NCBI GenBank assembly: GCA_025548565.1
Contig: JAJLPB010000014.1
Location: 124,001 to 188,000 of the forward strand
DNA: 64,000 bases
Reading direction: 5' to 3'
Source of the DNA: Rugamonas sp. A1-17
GTDB taxonomy: Bacteria > Pseudomonadota > Gammaproteobacteria > Burkholderiales > Burkholderiaceae_D
Shown: piece after piece, positions 41,951 to 49,942 of the stretch
How positions within the stretch are numbered: the first letter of the stretch is position 1
How the letters are laid out: every line of letters begins with the position of its first letter
Notes under the pieces: generated by a model
Databases searched by the model: none
Seen by the model: only the letters and a program-made list of their open reading frames with translations
What the model was told of the DNA's origin: nothing
Program-made: the position numbers and the translations under genes

Positions 41951-44145
41951 GGCTGCTCCTTGCCGGAAGCCGAGACATCGCGCAGGCTGCCACGCAGGCT
42001 TTCCAGCGAGACGAAATATCCGTCCGCGCCGATCCGGGTCAGCGCCTGGCCCTTGGCCGTGCGCTGCTTGCGTTCCTTGACCAGCGGCGGGCACGCATGG
42101 TCGTCGTAGTACATCACCATGCAGTCGAGGCACAACATGCATTCGGTCTGGTCGATACGGCCCTTGTCGTCGATGGCATGCGAGCCGCAGCCGGCGGCGC
42201 AGGCGTGGCAGGTCTCGCATTCGGACTTGCGCTTGAGGCCGAACATCCGCAGACGGCTAGGCAATGCAAGCCCTGCGCCCAGCGGGCACAGGTACTTGCA
42301 ATACGGGCGCTCGCTGAACATCGACACGCCAATGATACCGCCGATGAAGATCCAGAACGGCCACGTGCGGTTCCACACGCCGACCAGGAAGGTGGTCTTG
42401 AACGGTTCGATCTCGGCCAGCCGCTCGGCCGTTTCCATCGACCACAGCGATACACCCAGCAAGACAAAGAAGATCACGTACTTGACCCACTTGAGGCGGT
42501 CATGCAGGCGCTTGGGCAGCAACCCTTGCCAGCGCTTGAGCCCGATCACGCCGCCCAGCTTGAGCGCCAGGTGTTGCAGCGAACCGAACGGGCACAGCCA
42601 GCCGCAGAACAGGCCGCGTCCCCACACCAGCACGGTGATGATCATGAACCACCAGAACAGGAAGATGAACGGGTCGGAGAGGAATAGCTCCCACTTCCAC
42701 TGGTGCAGCAGCGAATGCACCCAGGTCATCACCTGCGTCACGCTGGGCTGCGCCTTCAGGTAGAAGCCGACGAAGCCGACGCTGAACATCCACAGCACCA
42801 GGCGGGGCCGGCTGATCCACGGCTTGTGGCGGCGGGTGGAGGCGCGCACCAGGCGGTCGCGCATCGCGTACAGCACGGCGGTGACAGCCAGCAGCGCGAT
42901 GAACAGCACGATCTGCGGCACGCGGCCGAGCCAGATCGCCTGCCAGGCGGGACGCGCGACCACCACCTCGGGATGGCCGCCTTCGAGATAGCGCGCGGGC
43001 AGCCAGTACTGCTGGTCGAAGCGGGCGAAGGTCTTGACACCGGCCGCGTCGCGCTTGTTGGCCAGCACGCCGAGCGTCCACGGCCAGGCCGGGTTGAAGC
43101 CGGACGAGCGCACGATGAAGATCGCCGATTCCGTGAACGCCGGCACGTCGGCCGGTTGCAGGTGGTACAGGTTCAGGTAGTCGGTGTCGCGGAAGGTGAA
43201 GGTCTGCGCCTCCTGGCGCACCTGGATGCGGTCGTAGATGCCGCCGCGCACAAAGCCCGAGCCCTTGAACGAGGTCTGGCCCTCGCCGATGATGAAGATG
43301 GCGTGCTCGTCCGGTCCAAGGCTCTGCATCAGGCGCTTGTAGGCGCCCTCGCCCAGCAGGCTGTTGCCGATGCTGGGGGTATTCAGGTAGCCGAAATACA
43401 GGTCCAGGTACGGGCCGGCGGCGGGATCGACACCCACCTCGGAAGCCGGAATCAGCAGGTGCGTGACGGCGCCCTCGTCGGCCAGCTTGCGCCAGTTCAG
43501 GCGCTCGTCGATGGGCGTGAAGCGCGCCGGCGGCCGCGCGGCGGTGGTGAAGATGCCGACCTGGCGGCCGATCTCGTAGGCGCTGCGCGAGATCACCTGG
43601 TTCTCGGCGATCGCGGTGACGGTGGCGCCGCTGATGGCGTCCAGCCCCGCGCTGCCGTCGCCGCCACGGCCGATTTCCAGCTTGGCGTCGCCACGGCGGC
43701 CGACATATTGATGAATGAAATCGAGCAGCGCGGACTCGGGGATGCCGGCCAGCAGGATCGGTTCGGAATGCTTGAGCACACGCACGCCGGTGATGATGCC
43801 GTGCACGTCCATGCCGATCAGCGTGACCACGGGTTTGCCGGAGTAGGCTGGAATATCGACCACGTCGGTCGACAGGAAGACATAGCCGATCAGCTGCTCA
43901 GCGCTGCCGGGCTTGGTACGAAACGCTTGTACATACTGCGGCGAACCCATGCGTTGCGAGAAGCGCGTAGCCTCGGGCATCACGTCGGCGCAGGCCACGT
44001 TGGCGCACAGGTCGGGGCCGTGCATCAGGCCTTGCGACAGTTCGGCGTCGTAGACCGCCGCGCCGGCGGGCGCGCCGCACAGCAAAGTGGACAGCAGCGC
44101 CAGCAACGCCAGCAAAATACGAATTAAGGATGTATTGGGTATCAT
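41947..44145 (-). CDS. nosR: NosR membrane flavo-iron-sulfur protein
   Basis: A 732-residue protein. A signal helix is followed by a periplasmic FMN-binding domain with DAISGATVTAIAEN (near residue 170), where ApbE adds FMN, then several membrane helices. The C-terminal part carries CGWLCPFGS and CKYLCPLGAG and two 4Fe-4S ferredoxin-like sites (CETCHACAAGC, CMLCLDC). NosR transfers electrons from the quinol pool and is needed for NosZ activity and expression. The start at 44145 gives the signal sequence. A strong hairpin precedes it in the 57-base gap after nosZ. Length is normal. Confidence 0.95.
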   Translation of the reverse strand: MIPNTSLIRILLALLALLSTLLCGAPAGAAVYDAELSQGLMHGPDLCANVACADVMPEATRFSQRMGSPQYVQAFRTKPGSAEQLIGYVFLSTDVVDIPAYSGKPVVTLIGMDVHGIITGVRVLKHSEPILLAGIPESALLDFIHQYVGRRGDAKLEIGRGGDGSAGLDAISGATVTAIAENQVISRSAYEIGRQVGIFTTAARPPARFTPIDERLNWRKLADEGAVTHLLIPASEVGVDPAAGPYLDLYFGYLNTPSIGNSLLGEGAYKRLMQSLGPDEHAIFIIGEGQTSFKGSGFVRGGIYDRIQVRQEAQTFTFRDTDYLNLYHLQPADVPAFTESAIFIVRSSGFNPAWPWTLGVLANKRDAAGVKTFARFDQQYWLPARYLEGGHPEVVVARPAWQAIWLGRVPQIVLFIALLAVTAVLYAMRDRLVRASTRRHKPWISRPRLVLWMFSVGFVGFYLKAQPSVTQVMTWVHSLLHQWKWELFLSDPFIFLFWWFMIITVLVWGRGLFCGWLCPFGSLQHLALKLGGVIGLKRWQGLLPKRLHDRLKWVKYVIFFVLLGVSLWSMETAERLAEIEPFKTTFLVGVWNRTWPFWIFIGGIIGVSMFSERPYCKYLCPLGAGLALPSRLRMFGLKRKSECETCHACAAGCGSHAIDDKGRIDQTECMLCLDCMVMYYDDHACPPLVKERKQRTAKGQALTRIGADGYFVSLESLRGSLRDVSASGKEQP

Positions 44146-44156
44146 AGTCTCAGGAG

Positions 44157-44188
44157 GCCACGCCGCGCGCAACAGCGCGCGGCGTGGC
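44157..44188. other. GC-rich hairpin between nosZ and nosR
   Basis: GCCACGCCGCGCGC pairs perfectly with GCGCGCGGCGTGGC around the 4-base loop AACA (14-base stem). It lies in the short gap after the nosZ stop, has no U tract, and is therefore more likely an mRNA stabiliser or partial attenuator than a full terminator. Confidence 0.6.
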
Positions 44189-44202
44189 AACACTCACCGC
44201 CG

Positions 44203-46119
44203 TCAGGCTTCTACCAGGAAGCGGCTGCGCATTTCCAGGTGCAGCGCGTGGCAGAAGTGCGTGCAGTACAGCCAGAAGGCGCCGGCATGGTCGGCCTTGA
44301 ACGTCACCGACTTCGTCTCTTGCGGATTGACGATGAAGTTGATGTTATAGGTCGGCAGCGCGCAACCGTGCGTCAAGTCTTCCACCTTGTCGTGGTTGGT
44401 CAGCGTCAGCGTGACTTCGTCGCCCTTCTTCACCTTGATGATGGGCATGCTGTACGCCGGCGCTTGCGACATCAGGCGCACGTGGACCTTGTTGCCGTGG
44501 CGTTCGATGCCGGCGTTCTCCGGCTTGACCGCGTTGGGGAAGTCGTCCATGTTGTAGATCTGGCGCGTCTTGACGATGTCGCGGCGCACGATGATGCCGT
44601 CATGCGGTTCCGAGTAAGCCGTGTGATCGGCCACCAGGCGCATCTTGGCGCCGCTGATGTCCACCAGCTGTTCCGTTTCAGGATGCAGCGGGCCGACCGG
44701 CAGGAAGCGGTCCTTGGAGAACTTGTTGCCCGAGTTGAGGTATTTGCCGTCGGCTTCCTTGGTCTCGCCCATCGACGAGTAGTTGTGGCCGGGCTGGTAG
44801 TGCACGTCCATCTTCTCGATGATGACCTTGGCGGTCTTGTCGCCCTTGAACTGCGCGATGGCGGCGTCGACGTTCCACTTGACGCACTGGCTGTCCAGGA
44901 ACAGCGAGGTGTAGGCGTTACCCTTGCCGTCGAAGGCGGTATGCAAAGGGCCCAGGCCGATTTCCGGTTCGGCCACGACGGCGTCGCGTGGTTCCTTGAG
45001 CTCACCGTTGAACCAGGCCTGAACGCGCTTGAGTTCGATCACGGTGGCGGTCGGCGACAGCTTGCCCGAGCAGACGAAGTACTTGCCGTCCGGGCTGGCG
45101 TTGACGCCGTGCGGATTCTTGCCGACCGGGACGTAGCAGGTCACGGCGGTCTTCGGATCGCTGTTGGCGGCCTTGCGGCCATCGACCACCGGCACTTTCG
45201 AGCCGCCGATGGTGGTGAACTTGCCGGCCTTGACCAGCGCTTCGATACGTTCGATGTTAAAGAACACGCAGGCGTCGCGCTCGGCCGACATCATGCCGTT
45301 CAGGTCGGCGGCGTTCTCGGTGTTGTACTGGTTGGAGGCGGCCAGCTTGCCGTCGTAGCTGGTGGCGACCAGGTCGTTGTTGCCATCGATGCGGCACTGC
45401 CACTTCAGTTCCATGGTCTCGGCGTTGACGCAGCTGAACAGCGTGCCCCATTTGGAGGGATCGTCGAGGTCGCGGCCGTCGTTGGGCAGCGGGATGTGGA
45501 ATTCGCCGCCGCAGAAGACGCGCGTGGTGTAGTTGATCTTGGTGTCGACCGGGTCGCACTTGTCGGTGAACAGGCCGTGGAAGCCCATCACATTCGGCAG
45601 TTCGACGATCTTGTCGCACTCCATCGTGTCCATGCGGATGCGCGCCAGGCGCGAGTGGATCTTGTCGTTGACGAACAGCCAGCGTCCGTCGTAGGTACCG
45701 TCCTTGTAGCTGCCGTGCACGTGATGGGTGTCGCCGGTGGTGTACTTGAGCGAACCGTCGGCCTTGGTGCCCATGATCGCCTTCGATTCATTGGTCACGC
45801 CCCAGCCCACCATGCAGTCGGTGTTGAAGACCGGGATGCGCTTGAGCGTGCGGCCGGATGGCAGGCCCACCACGCGCGCCTCGCCGCCGTGGCCGGCGCT
45901 GGTGAAGGCGTAGTAGTCGTCCAGCTGGCCGGGGGCGATTTCCTTGCTGGCGCCGGCCTTTTGCGGCGCGGCTTCACCACCCTTGGCAGCCTCTTCTTTG
46001 CATGCGACCAGGCCGAGCGTCACGCCCGCCAGGCCCAGCGCCGCGCTCTTGCTCAGGAAGCCCCTGCGGCCACTTTGCTCGGCACCGTTGTCGACGCCGT
46101 TATCCTTGCTGCTATCCAT
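44203..46119 (-). CDS. nosZ: Nitrous oxide reductase NosZ (Tat-exported, clade I type)
   Basis: A 638-residue enzyme reducing N2O to N2. The N-terminus has a twin-arginine motif (SGRRGFLSKS, residues 17-24), and its end, GLVACKEEA, resembles a lipobox with C40. CuZ ligand motifs include DTHHVH (130-135) and EPHD. The CuA site is at the C-terminus: C619, C623, H627, M630 (CTHFCHALHLEM), with His earlier in THGCALP. Length and motif order match clade I NosZ, which is exported folded by Tat. It is the first gene of the nos operon; FNR-like sites lie upstream of its start. Confidence 0.97.
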   Translation of the reverse strand: MDSSKDNGVDNGAEQSGRRGFLSKSAALGLAGVTLGLVACKEEAAKGGEAAPQKAGASKEIAPGQLDDYYAFTSAGHGGEARVVGLPSGRTLKRIPVFNTDCMVGWGVTNESKAIMGTKADGSLKYTTGDTHHVHGSYKDGTYDGRWLFVNDKIHSRLARIRMDTMECDKIVELPNVMGFHGLFTDKCDPVDTKINYTTRVFCGGEFHIPLPNDGRDLDDPSKWGTLFSCVNAETMELKWQCRIDGNNDLVATSYDGKLAASNQYNTENAADLNGMMSAERDACVFFNIERIEALVKAGKFTTIGGSKVPVVDGRKAANSDPKTAVTCYVPVGKNPHGVNASPDGKYFVCSGKLSPTATVIELKRVQAWFNGELKEPRDAVVAEPEIGLGPLHTAFDGKGNAYTSLFLDSQCVKWNVDAAIAQFKGDKTAKVIIEKMDVHYQPGHNYSSMGETKEADGKYLNSGNKFSKDRFLPVGPLHPETEQLVDISGAKMRLVADHTAYSEPHDGIIVRRDIVKTRQIYNMDDFPNAVKPENAGIERHGNKVHVRLMSQAPAYSMPIIKVKKGDEVTLTLTNHDKVEDLTHGCALPTYNINFIVNPQETKSVTFKADHAGAFWLYCTHFCHALHLEMRSRFLVEA

Positions 46120-46139
46120 CTGTTCTCCAATCTATGCAG

Positions 46140-46153
46140 TTGTCATTGATCAA
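46140..46153. promoter_or_regulatory. FNR/DNR-like box upstream of nosZ
   Basis: TTGTCATTGATCAA has one perfect ATCAA half-site and a diverged partner (TTGTC), compared with TTGAT-N4-ATCAA. It lies 21-34 bases upstream of the nosZ ATG, which is close for an activator, so it may be a weak or repressing site. Confidence 0.4.
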
Positions 46154-46190
46154 CAGCGCATATTGTCGGGGTAACACGACGGATTAAAGA

Positions 46191-46204
46191 ATGATGTGGA
46201 TCAT
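46191..46204. promoter_or_regulatory. Second FNR-like box upstream of nosZ
   Basis: ATGATGTGGATCAT is a symmetric ATGAT-N4-ATCAT palindrome, matching the FNR consensus except at the two outermost bases. It lies about 78 bases upstream of the nosZ start, a suitable distance for an activator. Confidence 0.45.
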
Positions 46205-46237
46205 GGGAATTCGTACTCGGCCGCCCTGCCGGCTTGT

Positions 46238-46822
46238 CTATTTCCCCTCGGCGAACATGGTCGCTGCGCGCTGAACCGCCGTGGCGATCTGTGCGGCCAC
46301 CGCCGGATCCGGCACCGCGCGCGCCAGGGTGACGCCTCCGGCCAGCAGCGACAGCAGCACCCATGCCTGCGCGGTGCGCTCGCTGTCGCTTCCCGCCGGC
46401 AGCCCGCCCGCGATGGACTCCATTACGCGTTGCAGTTCGGCCTGGTACGCTTCGCGAATGGCCGGATCCGACCGTTCGATCTCGGCCGACAAGCTGGGCA
46501 AGGTGCAGGCGTCTGCCAGGGTGCAGGTGCGCTTGGGTCCCATGTAGAACGCCACGAAAGCGCGTATCCAATCTTTGCCCTGCTCCGCGCGCACCGCCTC
46601 GACCCCGGCCCGCAGCGACTGCAGGCCGGACACGACCGCCGCCTTGAAGGCCTCCGCCTTGGAGCTGAAGTGCCCGTAAAACCCGCCGTGCGTGACACCT
46701 GCCTCGCGCGCCAGGCCGTCGACGCCGATGCCGCCGTAGCCGTGGCTTCTGAAGCCCCGGCCGGCCGCGTCGACGATCCGCGCGCGGCTCTCTTCCTTGT
46801 GTCCCTGCGTATATCGAACCAT
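46238..46822 (-). CDS. TetR-family transcriptional repressor
   Basis: A 194-residue TetR protein with a classic N-terminal HTH (ARIVDAAGRGFRSHGYGGIGVDGLAREAGVTHGGFYGHFSSKAEAF in outline), followed by an all-helical ligand domain. The start at 46822 has AAAGGA upstream. It is divergent from the double-tautomerase and VOC genes, whose shared promoter region contains two repeats that are likely operator sites. The inducer is unknown. Confidence 0.92.
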   Translation of the reverse strand: MVRYTQGHKEESRARIVDAAGRGFRSHGYGGIGVDGLAREAGVTHGGFYGHFSSKAEAFKAAVVSGLQSLRAGVEAVRAEQGKDWIRAFVAFYMGPKRTCTLADACTLPSLSAEIERSDPAIREAYQAELQRVMESIAGGLPAGSDSERTAQAWVLLSLLAGGVTLARAVPDPAVAAQIATAVQRAATMFAEGK

Positions 46823-46838
46823 CTGAAATCCTTTATAT

Positions 46839-46884
46839 GACGACCGCAACATAATAATTGACAGTGTTACGATCGCAATGTAAT
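46839..46884. promoter_or_regulatory. Candidate TetR operator repeats
   Basis: GACGACCGCAACATAAT (46839-46855) and ACGATCGCAATGTAAT (46869-46884) are imperfect direct repeats 29 bases apart between the divergent TetR and tautomerase genes. The second contains the near-palindrome TTACGATCGCAA. Two operator copies in a divergent promoter are usual for TetR repressors. Confidence 0.45.
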
Positions 46885-46924
46885 CTGAAGTTGCTTTTCA
46901 ACTAACTTCAGGAGAATACTGATC

Positions 46925-47482
46925 ATGCCACTACTCAGAATCACCCACCAGCGCGGCGCCTTGACCGAAGCACAAAAAGCCCAACTGGCCGAGGAGCTGA
47001 CCTCCGCCATCCTGATCGCCGAGGTGGGAGCCGATACGCCCGCCGGCCGCTCGCTGGCTTACGTGGTGTTTGACGAGGTCGATCCCAAGACCTCCTGGTA
47101 CGTCGGCGGCAAGCCCGACACGAGTCCACCCAAGGGTGGCCGCTTCCTGTTCGATGTCGTCTTCCCGGTGGGCGCCTGTACCCAGGCGGATAAGACTGCG
47201 CTGCACGAAACCATCAATCGGATTATAGCGAACACCCTGGATGTGGATGGCAGCTTCCCGAACCGCGCCAGCGACTGGGTGTTTGTGCACGAGGTGCCGA
47301 ACGGCAGTTGGGGCGCGAGCGGCCAGACCATCGGCATACGCGAAATCAATCACGTGGTGGGTGGCGCCCCGGAACGATCGGAATACTTCGAAAGCCTGCT
47401 GGCGGCGCAGGCGCGCGTGCGCGCAGCACATGGATTCCCGCCCGAAGAGCGCCGCGGGCAAGCCCAGTCTGAGGCCGCATGA
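46925..47482 (+). CDS. Double (fused) tautomerase-superfamily protein
   Basis: A 185-residue protein with Pro2 after the start Met (MPLLRITHQRGALTEAQKAQLAEELTSA). The tautomerase beta-alpha-beta pattern appears twice: residues 2-60, and again from about 75 (RFLFDVVFPVGACTQADKTALHETINRII, then DWVFVHEV). Fused two-unit forms occur in tautomerase subgroups such as the cis-CaaD and MSAD types. The chemistry is unknown. AGGAG lies upstream of the start. The stop overlaps the start of the VOC gene (ATGA), and both genes are likely repressed by the divergent TetR protein. Confidence 0.82.
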   Translation: MPLLRITHQRGALTEAQKAQLAEELTSAILIAEVGADTPAGRSLAYVVFDEVDPKTSWYVGGKPDTSPPKGGRFLFDVVFPVGACTQADKTALHETINRIIANTLDVDGSFPNRASDWVFVHEVPNGSWGASGQTIGIREINHVVGGAPERSEYFESLLAAQARVRAAHGFPPEERRGQAQSEAA

Positions 47483-47877
47483 TGAGACTTGCCAATTACC
47501 TCTTCTTCACCACGACCTGCGAGCAGGCGCTGGACTTTTACACCCGCTGCGGCCTTGGCCAGGTCACCGAGGTGCTGCGCTTTGGCGTCAACGGCATGCC
47601 TGTGCCCAATGAAGCCATGCGCAACAAGATCATGCACGCGCAGTTCGAAGGGCCGGGCGTCTTGTTCTATGCGTCCGACAACGATGACGCGGAGCCGATG
47701 CGAGGCTCCGCGCACATCTTGCAGATGGATGACCGCGAACAGACCGGGCAGCTCTTCGCGCGCCTGGCGGAAGGCGGCACGGTCACCACGCCGCTGGCGA
47801 TGCAGGTCTGGGGCGATTACTACGGCAAGCTGACCGACCGGTTCGGGGTTCAGTGGATGTTGAACTGTCCGGTTTAA
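47479..47877 (+). CDS. VOC-family protein, PhnB-like
   Basis: A 132-residue VOC/glyoxalase-fold protein of the PhnB/demethylubiquinone-methyltransferase-like type (LANYLFFTTTCEQALDFYTRCGLG, GSAHILQMDDREQTGQLFARLAEGGTV, WGDYYGKLTDRFGVQWMLNC). Its start overlaps the tautomerase stop, so both enzymes are made together under the divergent TetR protein. The substrate is unknown. Confidence 0.85.
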   Translation: MMRLANYLFFTTTCEQALDFYTRCGLGQVTEVLRFGVNGMPVPNEAMRNKIMHAQFEGPGVLFYASDNDDAEPMRGSAHILQMDDREQTGQLFARLAEGGTVTTPLAMQVWGDYYGKLTDRFGVQWMLNCPV

Positions 47878-47883
47878 GCGCGC

Positions 47884-48654
47884 TCAATCAATCGCAAAGG
47901 CCAGCTTGCCTTCGGCGTCGCACCGCCGGGCGCTTTGCGCGCCCTCCTCAAACGCCGAGCACAGGCGATTCCCCTGCGGGTCTTCCAGCTGTGGATGGAT
48001 GCGCAGCAGATAAGCGCCGGGACGCCAGTTCCGCGCCGGCGTGAACCGCCATTCCCGCTCGCCCGCCGTGAGCCGCGAGGTGCCGGGCACCCTCAGCCCG
48101 TCCGGCCCCTGCACGGCAATCTGTTCCCTGGCGGCGCCATCCAGCGCGGCCGGCACGATGACACGCAACGGCTGCCGGCCCCCACGTCTGGCCGTTCGCA
48201 CTGTCCATTGTTGCGGATCGATGCGCTGGCGCAGCGGCGCCGTCACCTGCCAGCGCTGTTCCAGCGGCCGCCCGAGTTGCGGGTCGTCGATGCGCAACGT
48301 CACCGACTCGCCGCTGCGCAGGGCCGGCCCCAGCGCCATATTGGGCCCGACTCCACGCTTGATGCGGCCTGGATGCAGGAGCAGCGTGGCCTCCGTGCCG
48401 CTGCGGTCGGCCAGTGGCAGGTCGAGAAAGGCGTCGCGGATGGGTGCGCCGGCGCTGTCGAGCAGCGCGACATGGGCCATGTCCAGCGGCGCGGTCAACG
48501 GCCGGTCGAAGTGCAGCTCGATGCGCAGCAGGTTTTCGGCCACCTCCGGTCCCGACGGCGTCACGCGGGCGCCGGCCAGTGCCAGCGCCGGCACAAGCGC
48601 CAGCCAAGCCGCGCTAGCGGGCCAGTTCAGGATAGCCCTCGATGGTGCGCGCAT
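47884..48654 (-). CDS. Exported protein of unknown function
   Basis: A 256-residue protein with a hydrophobic N-terminal signal (WPASAAWLALVPALALAGA). It contains Ig-like, beta-rich stretches (RVTPSGPEVAENLLRIELHFDRPL, REWRFTPARNWRPGAYLLRIHPQLEDPQGNRL), resembling a bacterial Ig-like or SbsA-type domain. I do not recognise a named family. The first 41 bases overlap the 3' end of the upstream secreted-protein gene, so they form one operon. It converges on the VOC gene with a 6-base gap. Confidence 0.75.
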   Translation of the reverse strand: MRAPSRAILNWPASAAWLALVPALALAGARVTPSGPEVAENLLRIELHFDRPLTAPLDMAHVALLDSAGAPIRDAFLDLPLADRSGTEATLLLHPGRIKRGVGPNMALGPALRSGESVTLRIDDPQLGRPLEQRWQVTAPLRQRIDPQQWTVRTARRGGRQPLRVIVPAALDGAAREQIAVQGPDGLRVPGTSRLTAGEREWRFTPARNWRPGAYLLRIHPQLEDPQGNRLCSAFEEGAQSARRCDAEGKLAFAID

Positions 48655-49828
48655 ATTTATGGAAGTCGCGGAATTTATCGCCGTCCGGGTAGCGGTAGTC
48701 GGGGAAATCGTACTCGTTGACGAAGTCGCTCAGCCGCAGGTAGCCGCCCTTGGGTATCGACACCAGTTGCATCTCGCCGCCCGCCTCCGAGCGGCGCAAC
48801 GCCAGCAGCAATTGCGGATTCAGGTTATCGATCCGCATCACCGCCGACAAGGGGGCCATGACCGCCTTGACGCCGAGATACGGCTTGGCCGGCCAGTCGA
48901 TCGGCGTATTCAAGCCCGGCGAGGCGGCGGCGCCCGCAAGATCGGCGGCGCTCAGGAGGTCGGCCGACCGGCTGGAGTTGACGAGCAAGGCATATTCCGT
49001 ATCGCCCACCTTGAAGCTCACCAGGCCGTTGGGCGCGCTGCCCCAGCCCAGTTCCCCCACCGTCCGGGCGGCGATATGCGCGCCGTCCTTCAAATCCTTG
49101 AGCGGGATGGTCACCAGCGGCGTGCAGGTGTAGGCCGCCACCAGCGTCGGCTCGCCGCCCAGGGTCATCACCGTCATGCTGCGGATGGGCGCCCGGGTTT
49201 CGATCTGGTTATGCACCGGGTGGTACATCTCGACCGTGGTGGCGCTGGCCTTGCCGCTGAACGGATAGTCGTACACTCGCAAGGTCGAGGCGAAGCTGCG
49301 GTTCGACAGCCCGGCCACGTACAGCTTGTTCTGGTAGTAGCGCATGTCGGTCACGGTCAGCGTCTGTTGCGGCAGGTCGCGCCAGAACGTGACGTCGGCC
49401 GTCGGCGCATCGGCGATCGCGGCCGAGCCGGAAGCCTTGGCCAGGTCGAGCCGCCGGACCTTGCCCGCCGCGTCGATGCTGACGATGGCCGGCTTGCCCT
49501 GGCCGTGGGCGCCGCGCACGGTCAGGGCCACATAGGCCAGTTCGCTGTCCGGCTGCACGGCCAGGTCCTCGAAGCGCAGCGCCGCCGGCGCCACGCCAAG
49601 CGCCTTGGCGATCGGCGCCTGCACGTCCATCAGATTGAACGGTTTGCCGGCCGGCGCCGTGGGCACAGGCACCTGCAGCGCGAAGATGCGGGCGCCCTTC
49701 CAGTCGGCGACAAACAGCGTCTGCCCGTCGCCGAAACTGAGCTTGGTGGCCGACTGCATGGCCGGCGCCGCGTGGACCGCGCCGGCCGCGAAGATAAGAC
49801 TCAACAACAAGCGGCATTGGGTGTTCAT
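48614..49828 (-). CDS. Exported beta-propeller-like protein of unknown function
   Basis: A 404-residue protein with a signal peptide (MNTQCRLLLSLIFAAGAVHAAPA). The sequence has repeated strand patterns such as LFVADWKGARIFALQVP, KLYVAGLSNRSFASTLRVYDYP and YALLVNSSRSADLLSA, consistent with a beta-propeller. I cannot assign a function. It precedes the Ig-like exported gene in an operon and is preceded by a CGATAGGG-type motif shared with the adjacent two-component system. Confidence 0.75.
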   Translation of the reverse strand: MNTQCRLLLSLIFAAGAVHAAPAMQSATKLSFGDGQTLFVADWKGARIFALQVPVPTAPAGKPFNLMDVQAPIAKALGVAPAALRFEDLAVQPDSELAYVALTVRGAHGQGKPAIVSIDAAGKVRRLDLAKASGSAAIADAPTADVTFWRDLPQQTLTVTDMRYYQNKLYVAGLSNRSFASTLRVYDYPFSGKASATTVEMYHPVHNQIETRAPIRSMTVMTLGGEPTLVAAYTCTPLVTIPLKDLKDGAHIAARTVGELGWGSAPNGLVSFKVGDTEYALLVNSSRSADLLSAADLAGAAASPGLNTPIDWPAKPYLGVKAVMAPLSAVMRIDNLNPQLLLALRRSEAGGEMQLVSIPKGGYLRLSDFVNEYDFPDYRYPDGDKFRDFHKYARTIEGYPELAR

Positions 49829-49917
49829 GGCGATACCTTCCTTTCACTTGATGGCAAAAATTCAGTATAGGCACGGGATACCGCGCCGGTCGCTCCGCCA
49901 TAAGTCGGTGTTCGGTT

Positions 49918-49929
49918 CGCCCTATCGTG
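49918..49929. promoter_or_regulatory. CGATAGGG-type motif upstream of the exported-protein operon
   Basis: Read on the minus strand this is CACGATAGGGCG, about 90 bases upstream of the 49828 start codon. It matches the motif upstream of the SDR gene (CCCGATAGGGTG) at 10 of 12 positions. Confidence 0.4.
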
Positions 49930-49942
49930 TATTGAACCTTCC

